DNA of 15,177 nt from Dehalococcoidia bacterium (lineage in GTDB: Bacteria; Chloroflexota; Dehalococcoidia; SM23-28-2): assembly GCA_022866185.1 (NCBI GenBank), contig JALHUG010000056.1, positions 1-15,177 on the forward strand, in the 5' to 3' direction. The translations under genes and the position numbers were made by a program. Positions 8,851 through 15,177 of the stretch are shown one piece after another (position 1 is the first letter of the stretch; every line of letters starts with the position of its first letter). A model generated the notes under the pieces. That model saw only the letters and a program-made list of their open reading frames with translations, made no database searches and had not been told where the DNA came from.

Positions 8851-9115
8851 AAGGTGGCAAGAGAGGATCCTCGCTCGTGCCGTCTAGCTCCGGTCGGCCA
8901 TCTGCCCGCAAGAGAGGAGTCCCCAGAACCTACGGGGCGCCTTCGCAGGTGGCTCAATCTTCGTCATCCACAACGTTGGGGGACGCTCAGTGTGCGCAAC
9001 TCGGCCCTGCCTTGGGCGGCCGACCTGCAAGCAGAGCTACACATGCATGGCGCCTGGAGGCCAACGCGGTCGCGCAGCGTATCTGGCAGCTCTCCTGTCC
9101 CCCCGCCAACGCCGA
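8851..9115. other. Intergenic gap between the SMC ATPase and AddB-like genes, upstream part
   Basis: No supportable gene. A frame at 8854-9243 on + translates into Arg/Pro/Ser-rich sequence without motifs, ends inside the next real gene and has no ribosome site. It holds a perfect 10-base palindrome GAGGATCCTC (8863-8872) just after the ATPase stop, and an 11-base direct repeat. No T-run hairpin is visible, so no terminator can be placed. The final part carries the promoter described separately. Confidence 0.55.
8857..8918 (+). repeat. 11-base direct repeat in the intergenic gap
   Basis: GCAAGAGAGGA occurs at 8857-8867 and again at 8908-8918, 51 bases apart start to start. The spacing is close to five helical turns, so paired protein binding is conceivable. 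Two copies of this length could also be chance or a relic of slippage. Confidence 0.3.
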
Positions 9116-9145
9116 TTGACAGGCTCACGCCAGCGGGCCTATCCT
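9116..9145 (+). promoter_or_regulatory. Sigma70-like promoter for the AddB/AddA-like operon
   Basis: TTGACA at 9116-9121 is an exact -35 consensus. TATCCT at 9140-9145 matches four of six -10 bases, with an 18-base spacer. Transcription would begin near 9152, giving a leader of about 45 bases before the ATG at 9197. It would leave the alternative GTG at 9164 only about 12 bases from the transcript end. It is the only well-formed promoter I see in the window and implies that the AddB/AddA pair can be expressed separately from the upstream nuclease pair. Confidence 0.55.
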
Positions 9146-9196
9146 TGACTGCAGCATCGCGCTGTGCCTCACCGCCCTGCGGGGCTGAGACATCCA

Positions 9197-12166
9197 ATGT
9201 CAGACGTTCACACCACTCTGGAGTCCATCGCCGCTGCCCGTAAGGGCGACCCGCTGGCACCCGTCACTCTCGTTGTCCCTTCCCACGTCGCGGGGCTGCA
9301 GCTGCGGCGGCGGCTGGCAGAACTCACGCCCTTCGCTGGCGTGCGCTTCGAGACTCTACCGCGTATCGCCGAGCTGCTGGGTGCCGGCCACCTCGCGACC
9401 GCTGGCCGCTCTCCCCTGGCCAGGCCGATCGGGGACTACGTAGCGGAGCAGGTGGCGGGGGAGTCGCGAGGGGTCCTCGCTCAGGTGGGATACCTTCCGG
9501 GCTACGCTTGCGTGCTCCGGCAGATGTTCCGGCGCCTGCGTCGAGGAGGCATCCGTCTTGGCCAGGACGCCGCCAACGGTCATCCAGCGGGCCATCTGCG
9601 CGAGATCTTGAGGCTCTACGACAGGTTCCGGCAGGAGACCGCGCTCTTCTACGACGAAGAGGATCTGCTGGACGCGGCAGCGGAGGCAGTGCGCTCTGGC
9701 AAGGCCGGAGCGCTTGCTGACCTGGGCGCTATTCACGTGCTACCGCCGGGCGCACAGTCTGCAGGGGGCGAGGCCCTCCTCTCCGCTCTGAGGGAGGCCG
9801 CCCCAGCCTACGATGAGCTGGATGAGCCGAGGGCAGATCCTGAGATGCGCTTCGTTCTGACACCTGACCCCGCCAGCGAGGCCCGCGAGGCCGTCCGAGA
9901 GGTTCTCTGGGCGCTGGACTCGGGCCTCTCGCTCCACGAGATCGCTGTCTTCCACGGCGCCGACGCCGCGCACCCGCGGCTCCTCCGGGAGGCGTTCGAC
10001 ATGGCCGAGGTGCCCGCCGTTCCCCTCCCAGGAATGCCGCTCATCGAGACGCCAGCGGGACGGGGCACCCTCGCCCTGGCCCTTCTGCCCGATCGCGACT
10101 TCTCGCGCACGGCGACCGTCGACTTCCTCAGCGTGGCGCCGCTGCGGCAGTGGCTACCCACGGCTGAGGGAACCGTGCGCGCGCTCACGTCGGCCTGGGA
10201 TCGCCTGTCCCGAGAGGCGGGGATCACCCACGGCAGCGAGCGCTGGTCCGGCGCCCTGCAGGCACTTATTGCCGACCGGGAGGAATCCCTCGCCAGCCCC
10301 GCTGTCTTGGAGAACGAAGCCCGGGTGCGGGCCCTCGAGCTCGAGCGGGGCCGGGCCCGGGAGCTGCACGCCATCGTCGAGGCCCTCGTGGCTCGCCTTG
10401 AGCCGCTGCGCGCGCCGCAGCCGGCCGCGACATTCATACCCGCCTTCACCCAGGTCGTCGCTGACTACTTCGACCCGGTGGCACGCGGCCTCCCTGAGGT
10501 CATCCGGGAGATCGATCAGCTAGGCACGGTCGGCGCCGTCGCCGGCAGTTTCAGCCTGGCCAGCTTCGCCCGCTCCCTGGCTGCCAACCTGGAGGCCTCA
10601 GTGATCCGGGAGCGAAACCTCGGGGACGGCGTCATGGTCGCCGATTACCGGCTGGCGGCCGGCCTGCGGTTCAAACACATCATCCTCTGCGGCGCCTACG
10701 AGGGGGCGTTCCCGGCCGGTCCTGGCGCGGACGCGTTGGTTCAGGATAGCGCCTGGAGCCGTTTGCGGAGCCGCCACCCATACGTCGAGGACGCTTCTCT
10801 GCGGATTCAGCGAGCGAAGGAGGCCGCAGAGCGGGCTGTCGCGGCGGCCGGCCCGGGGAGGGTGGTCTGGTGCGCCCCCACCTACGAGCCAGGGGGCACG
10901 CGCGAGTACTACCCCGCGCCGATGATGGTCGCCGCCGCGGCGACGATGGACGCCACCCTCAGCACGGCCTCGGAGCTGCGCCGCCGCGGGAGCAGCGAGT
11001 GGCTGCGGCGCGGGCCGTCGCCCCTCGCCCTGATGCTCCTCGGGCCCGTGGTGGACACGTCGGAGATCCTGGTGCGGCGGGCCATCCTCCAGCGGAGAGA
11101 GGGTGTCCCCATCGGGCCCGAGCACCCGCGCTGGAAACCCCTATCGATGCTCCGGGCCAGGCGAAGCCGGCGCTTCACGGAGTGGGACGGCAACGTCGGC
11201 GCGCTCGCGGGTGAGGCCTGGCTGGACATGGCAAGGGCCGTCTCCCCGACCTCCCTGGAGAACTACGGCGTGTGCGGCTTCCGGTACCTCTGCCACTCCA
11301 TCCTGCGCCTGAACACCGTCGAGGAGCCCGAGGAGAGGGAGATGATGGACCCAGCGGCCCGGGGCACCCTCATCCACAAGGTGCTGCAGGAGTTCTTCAG
11401 TGAACAGCAGAAGCAGGGCCGGCCCGCTCCTGGCGAGGCCTGGACGCATGAAGACCTCGCGCTCTTGGCCCAGATCGCGGCACACGAGCTCGCCGAGGCC
11501 AGGCGGCGCGGCCTTACCGGGCTCGACGTCTACTCACAGCACGAGCAGCGAACCATACTCGCCGACCTCGCCACCTTCCTTGAGGAGGACACCGCCTTCA
11601 GGCGCCGCACCGGGGCCGTGCCCGCCGAGTTCGAGGCGCCGATCCCGGCGGTCTCCGTAGCCGGCGTGACGCTCCGTGGCTACGTGGACCGGGTCGACCG
11701 GACCCCGGATGGCAGGAGCGCCTGGGTCATCGACTACAAGACCGGGAGCAAGAGGAACTTCGAGGGCATCAGGTCCGATGAGGACCCGCTGGCCGGCGGG
11801 ACGAAGCTCCAACTCCCCACCTACGTGGAGGCCGCGCGCGACGCCGAAGAGGTGACCGCCGCCTACTGGTTCATCACCCACAGGGGCGAGTTCTCTTTCA
11901 TCAATTATTTCCCGACACCGGAACGGTGGGATCGGTTTGAGCGGACACTGAGAGCCATCATGGAGGGCATCCGCGCGGGCGCCTTCCCCGCCGTCTCCGG
12001 CGAAGAGTCCGAGTTCTACGGGGGCTTCGAGAACTGCGCGTACTGCGATTTCGACCGCATCTGCCCGCGCCGCCGAGACTACGAGCTGGCGGCAAAGACC
12101 CAGGACGAGGGCTTTTCAGCGTGGCTGCGGGTAGGCAGGACCGCCCGCGGGGAGGACGGAGGGTGA
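9197..12166 (+). CDS. addB: AddB-like PD-(D/E)XK nuclease subunit, helicase-inactive
   Basis: Predicted second subunit of an AddAB/RecBCD-type helicase-nuclease that resects double-strand breaks. The protein has 989 residues from the ATG at 9197. The frame is open to a GTG at 9164, but that codon has no ribosome site and lies very near the predicted transcript start. The N-terminal half has a helicase-like fold without a Walker A: LVVPSHVAGLQLRRRL stands where GxGKT would be. A conserved AddB-like segment GAYEGAFP lies near 499-506. The C-terminal nuclease carries H727 (GTLIH), D831 (GYVD), D846-Y-K848 (VIDYKTG) and QLPTY (Q872, Y876). Cysteines C947, C950 and C956 (CxxCx5C), with an upstream cysteine at C693 or C699, match the AddB iron-sulfur cluster that staples the nuclease. 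It is shorter than Firmicutes AddB (about 1,160 residues). It overlaps the next gene by GTGA. Confidence 0.85.
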   Translation: MSDVHTTLESIAAARKGDPLAPVTLVVPSHVAGLQLRRRLAELTPFAGVRFETLPRIAELLGAGHLATAGRSPLARPIGDYVAEQVAGESRGVLAQVGYLPGYACVLRQMFRRLRRGGIRLGQDAANGHPAGHLREILRLYDRFRQETALFYDEEDLLDAAAEAVRSGKAGALADLGAIHVLPPGAQSAGGEALLSALREAAPAYDELDEPRADPEMRFVLTPDPASEAREAVREVLWALDSGLSLHEIAVFHGADAAHPRLLREAFDMAEVPAVPLPGMPLIETPAGRGTLALALLPDRDFSRTATVDFLSVAPLRQWLPTAEGTVRALTSAWDRLSREAGITHGSERWSGALQALIADREESLASPAVLENEARVRALELERGRARELHAIVEALVARLEPLRAPQPAATFIPAFTQVVADYFDPVARGLPEVIREIDQLGTVGAVAGSFSLASFARSLAANLEASVIRERNLGDGVMVADYRLAAGLRFKHIILCGAYEGAFPAGPGADALVQDSAWSRLRSRHPYVEDASLRIQRAKEAAERAVAAAGPGRVVWCAPTYEPGGTREYYPAPMMVAAAATMDATLSTASELRRRGSSEWLRRGPSPLALMLLGPVVDTSEILVRRAILQRREGVPIGPEHPRWKPLSMLRARRSRRFTEWDGNVGALAGEAWLDMARAVSPTSLENYGVCGFRYLCHSILRLNTVEEPEEREMMDPAARGTLIHKVLQEFFSEQQKQGRPAPGEAWTHEDLALLAQIAAHELAEARRRGLTGLDVYSQHEQRTILADLATFLEEDTAFRRRTGAVPAEFEAPIPAVSVAGVTLRGYVDRVDRTPDGRSAWVIDYKTGSKRNFEGIRSDEDPLAGGTKLQLPTYVEAARDAEEVTAAYWFITHRGEFSFINYFPTPERWDRFERTLRAIMEGIRAGAFPAVSGEESEFYGGFENCAYCDFDRICPRRRDYELAAKTQDEGFSAWLRVGRTARGEDGG
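12151..12155 (+). promoter_or_regulatory. Ribosome binding site for the AddA-like gene
   Basis: GGAGG lies seven bases before the GTG at 12163, inside the 3' end of the AddB-like gene. It supports the GTG start and coupled translation of the two subunits. Confidence 0.75.
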
Positions 12167-15100
12167 CCCGGGACCAGGCCGACCACGCAGCCCAGGATGA
12201 CCTGACCCGGGTCAAGATCCGGGAGGCGCTGGACGAGACGCTCTTCGTGGAGGCGGGCGCTGGCACCGGCAAGACGAGGGCGCTCGTGGACCGCGTCGTC
12301 GCGCTGGTGCTCGCCGGCCGCCCGATCGAACGCATCGTGGCGATCACCTTCACCGAGAAGGCAGCCGCCGAGCTCAAGGACCGGGTGAGGGGCGAGCTCG
12401 AGGCGTCACTGGCCGCTGAGCCCGGCAACGGCAAGCTCGTCCGGGAGGCGCTAGCCTCGCTGGACCGGGCCCAGATCTCCACCATCCACGCCTTCGGTCA
12501 GGCGCTCTTGCGCTCCTTCGCGGCAGAGGCCGGCATCGACCCCGCCTTCGTCGTCCTGGACGAGGTTCTTGCCGACCGCCGCCTGCAGGAGCGGTGGCGC
12601 ACCTATCTGGAGGGTCTGGCGGAGGACCGCCCCGCCGTGGCCGCCATCGACCGTGCCCTCGGGCTGGGGCTCACGACGCGTGACCTGGAGACCCTGGCCC
12701 GGGAGCTCACGGCACGCGCCCATCTGGCGTCGCGGCTGGCGGAGAGCCCGCTCCCTGCGCCCGCGCCCGTCTGGCCCGATCTGGAGGAGATGAGGCGGGA
12801 GCTCCACGCCCTCCCACTGGATGCCGCCCCGCCGGACGACAAGCTCCGGCCGCGGATCGACGCCCTGGTCGCTCTGGTGGAGAGCCTTGCCGGCGCTGGG
12901 CTGGAGCGCGAGGCGGTGCTGGCTTCCGACGCTGGCATCCTGGGGCAGAGCTACAACGTTGGACGCGCGGACGCCTGGGGGGGAAGGGCCGTCATCGACC
13001 AGCTGAGGGAGAGCGCGGCGGCCATCTCCGAGCGTCTCAAGGACACTCTGGCGGCCTGCCGGGGGGAGGCCCTCGCCGATCTCATGCCCTCAGTCGTCCG
13101 CTTCATCCAGGAGGACACACTCGCCCGGGGCCAAGAAGGCACTCTCACCTTCGACGATCTGATACTAGGGCCTCGCGACCTGCTCAGGGCGAACCCCGAC
13201 GCGGCCCGGGCCCTGCGCGATCGTTTCGACGCTCTGCTCATCGATGAGTTCCAGGACACGGACCCGTTGCAGGTTGACATCGCCGGGGCGTTCGCCACCG
13301 ACCCGGACACGGGCGCCCTCGAGGCGGCCAGGCTCTTTCTGGTGGGCGACCCCAAGCAGTCGATCTACCGCTTCCGCCGCGCCGATATGGCGATCTACTC
13401 CAGGACCCATCAGCTCATCGCGGAGGCCGGCGGCGACTTTGCCGTCCTCGCGCTCTCGAGGCGGTCGCGGCCCCAGATCCTCGATTGGGTCAACGCCGTC
13501 TTCGCGGGAGTGATCGGGGAAGGCGCGAATCCGGCGATACAGCCCCCTTACCGGCCCATCCACCCCCATCGCTCAGACGAACTGCATGGTCCCGGCGTGG
13601 CCTGGCTGGGCGGCGAGATGGAGGGTATGAAGGCGCGGGAGGTGCGACAGTACGAGGCGGCTGCCGTCGCCGCGCAGTGCCGCGCGGTGCTGGAAGAGGG
13701 GTGGGAGGTGTCCGAGAGCGACGGGACCGCCCGCAGAGCAGAGTTCCGGGACATCGCCATCCTGATCCCGAAGCGCGCCATCCTCCCCGCGCTGGAACGC
13801 TCCCTGGCCGACGCGGGGATCCCCTACCGGGTGGAGGGCGGCAGCCTCATCTACCGCACGCAGGAGGTGCGCGACCTCATCAATTGCCTGACCGCCATCG
13901 ACGACCCCGCTGACGAAGTCGCCATCGTGGGGGCGCTCCGAAGCACCGCATTCGCCTGCTCGGATGTCGACCTCGCCCGGTATCGGGCCGCGGGAGGCAG
14001 GTTCAACTACCTGGCCAGCGACCTCAAGAGCCGGGACGGCGCCGTGGCCGAGGCGCTGCGCACGCTGGCCAGCTACCACGCTGTACGTCACCAGTACTCC
14101 CTGGCCGCTCTCGTGGAGGGGTTCGTGGCGGATCGGGGACAGGTGGAGATCGGGATCCTAGACCAGGCCGACCGCAACACCTTTCGACGGATGCGCTTCA
14201 TGGTTGAGCAGGCGCGCGCCTTCGAGGCCAGCGGGCCAGAGAGTCTACGCGCCTTCGTGAGCTGGCTGGAGCGGCGCACCACCGACCAGATCCTCGATCA
14301 TGAGGGGGCCGGCCTGGACGATGACGAGGACGCCGTGCGGGTGCTTACCATCCACGGCGCCAAGGGGCTGGAGTTCCCCATCGTCTTCGTCGCCGGCCTG
14401 AGCGCGAGCCCGAACAAGCGCCCGCCTGTCTACGGCGTCGACTACGCCGAGGACCGGATCGCCGTATCCATCGGGGCCAAGTCGCGGTCGGCCCGCTTCC
14501 AGCTCGGCCCCGCCGACGAGGTCAACGCGCTCGAGGAGGAGCACGCCAGCGCCGAGTTCGACCGGCTGCTGTACGTGGCGTCGACGCGCGCCCGCGACCA
14601 TCTTGTGCTGTTCCTCCACCACCCATCCAGGGCAGGGCAGTGCGGCGCCCGCCGCCTGATCGAGGCCGGGGCCTGCGAGTGGTCCCAGCCCCGGCCCGAA
14701 TTGCCTGCCGCCGAGCACGTGCCCGCGGCGCCCTTCGCCGACCTTGCCGTCGATTCGCCCCACCCCACGTCAACGGCGGAGTTCGCCGCCGCACGGCAGG
14801 CCATGGTCGAGCGAGGGCGGCGGCAGCGGTACACGAGCGCTACGGCGCTCGGGCCCTTGAAGAAGGATGAGGCGAGGGACGAAAGCGAGCCCTGGGCGCG
14901 CGGCCGCGGCGGTACCCGGGTCGGACGGGCGGTGCACGCCGCCATCCAGAGCCTTCCCCTCGACGCCGACGAGGCCATGATCGAGGCGTTTTCACGCGCC
15001 CAAGCCGTGGCAGAGGCGATCCCAGATCGGTCAGGGGAGGTCGCCCGGCTGGTGCGGCAGGCGCTTCAATCGGACACCGCGGCGCGGGCCCGCGCCGCGA

Positions 15101-15177
15101 GCCCTGCGCGAGGTGTCCTTCGCGGCCGAGTGCGACGGTGTGATTCTCGAGGGCTTTGCGGATCTCATCATCGAGAC
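12163..15177 (+). CDS. addA: AddA-like UvrD/RecB-family helicase-nuclease, 3'-truncated, apparent frameshift near 15102
   Basis: Predicted motor subunit of the AddAB-type complex, an SF1A 3'-5' helicase with a C-terminal nuclease. Walker A is EAGAGTGKT (residues 30-38), motif Ia ITFTEKAAAEL (61-71), Walker B LLIDEFQDT (358-366), motif III VGDPKQSIYRFRR (394-406), motif V TIHGAKGLEF (729-738) and motif VI RLLYVASTRARDHL (from about 799). Motif IV is unusual: SRRS (432-435) where NFRS/NYRS is normal, with the key Arg R434 kept. The RecB-type nuclease opens with YTSATAL (890-896) and GRAVH (H925). From about base 15104 the conserved REVSFAAECDGVILEGFADL continues only in the +1 frame. Up to residue 980 the protein is in the start frame; beyond that the start frame has no stop but is nonsense. 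The window ends before the remaining catalytic motifs. Confidence 0.9.
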   Translation, partial: MTRDQADHAAQDDLTRVKIREALDETLFVEAGAGTGKTRALVDRVVALVLAGRPIERIVAITFTEKAAAELKDRVRGELEASLAAEPGNGKLVREALASLDRAQISTIHAFGQALLRSFAAEAGIDPAFVVLDEVLADRRLQERWRTYLEGLAEDRPAVAAIDRALGLGLTTRDLETLARELTARAHLASRLAESPLPAPAPVWPDLEEMRRELHALPLDAAPPDDKLRPRIDALVALVESLAGAGLEREAVLASDAGILGQSYNVGRADAWGGRAVIDQLRESAAAISERLKDTLAACRGEALADLMPSVVRFIQEDTLARGQEGTLTFDDLILGPRDLLRANPDAARALRDRFDALLIDEFQDTDPLQVDIAGAFATDPDTGALEAARLFLVGDPKQSIYRFRRADMAIYSRTHQLIAEAGGDFAVLALSRRSRPQILDWVNAVFAGVIGEGANPAIQPPYRPIHPHRSDELHGPGVAWLGGEMEGMKAREVRQYEAAAVAAQCRAVLEEGWEVSESDGTARRAEFRDIAILIPKRAILPALERSLADAGIPYRVEGGSLIYRTQEVRDLINCLTAIDDPADEVAIVGALRSTAFACSDVDLARYRAAGGRFNYLASDLKSRDGAVAEALRTLASYHAVRHQYSLAALVEGFVADRGQVEIGILDQADRNTFRRMRFMVEQARAFEASGPESLRAFVSWLERRTTDQILDHEGAGLDDDEDAVRVLTIHGAKGLEFPIVFVAGLSASPNKRPPVYGVDYAEDRIAVSIGAKSRSARFQLGPADEVNALEEEHASAEFDRLLYVASTRARDHLVLFLHHPSRAGQCGARRLIEAGACEWSQPRPELPAAEHVPAAPFADLAVDSPHPTSTAEFAAARQAMVERGRRQRYTSATALGPLKKDEARDESEPWARGRGGTRVGRAVHAAIQSLPLDADEAMIEAFSRAQAVAEAIPDRSGEVARLVRQALQSDTAARARAASPARGVLRGRVRRCDSRGLCGSHHRD
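15078..15099. repeat. Perfect 22-base all-GC palindrome inside the AddA-like nuclease region
   Basis: Each arm is 11 bases (left arm CGCGGCGCGGG) with no central spacer, and the two halves match perfectly. It lies within coding sequence, encoding part of TAARARAA, and ends three bases before the CCC run where the reading frame changes. A very stable hairpin is expected in single-stranded DNA or RNA. It is more likely an accident of GC-rich codons than a functional site, but it is a plausible cause of a sequencing or replication indel. Confidence 0.8.

Noticed and set aside
8854..9243. Possible 129-residue gene after the YhaN-type ATPase
   Set aside because: Arg/Pro/Ser-rich translation without motifs, no ribosome site, contains the promoter and overlaps the true AddB-like start in another frame.
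12163..15177. Gabija-like GajB helicase
   Set aside because: The protein has a RecB-type nuclease domain start and an AddB-like partner, and no GajA-type OLD ATPase-TOPRIM gene is in the window.

Overview
The window comes from a high-GC bacterium. Hand counts of 60-base lines run from about 65% to 82% GC in most coding DNA. Genes use Shine-Dalgarno sites and often GTG starts, and no archaeal or eukaryotic feature is visible. The lineage cannot be fixed from sequence alone. Gene families and composition would suit an uncultured Actinomycetota- or Chloroflexota-like organism, but that is a guess. Every gene reads left to right on the + strand, and every recognised gene acts on DNA ends or on foreign DNA.

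Region 1 (1-4564) is a type III restriction-modification operon. It holds the 3' part of a beta-class N6-adenine methyltransferase (Mod), entering at its DPPY motif, and after a 10-base gap a full Res helicase-endonuclease. The middle of mod, which holds the target recognition domain, has much lower GC than its 3' end.

Region 2 (4565-4972) is about 400 bases with no credible gene. It separates the restriction module from the repair module.

Region 3 (4973-8850) is an Mre11-Rad50-like pair: an SbcD/YhaO-type metallophosphoesterase nuclease overlapping by GTGA a YhaN-type SMC ATPase. The ATPase lacks a CxxC zinc hook and has a Trp/Arg-rich helix followed by a run of acidic residues in the middle of its coiled coil.

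Region 4 (8851-9196) is a second gap. It ends in a good sigma70-like promoter (TTGACA, 18 bases, TATCCT).

Region 5 (9197-15177) is an AddB/AddA-like pair, again overlapping by GTGA. AddB keeps the PD-(D/E)XK nuclease and Fe-S cysteines but has no Walker A motif. AddA has all the UvrD-type helicase motifs and runs off the window. Near the right edge its nuclease domain moves into another frame immediately after a perfect 22-base GC palindrome.

Together the genes could form a two-stage system. Type III restriction would make breaks in unmodified DNA, and the SbcCD-like and AddAB-like complexes would process or degrade the ends. SbcCD-type and AddAB-type genes also sit together in Bacillus subtilis (addB-addA-sbcD-sbcC), so regions 3 and 5 may simply be a housekeeping recombination cluster beside a mobile restriction system. 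I found no tRNA, rRNA, CRISPR array, insertion sequence or attachment site.
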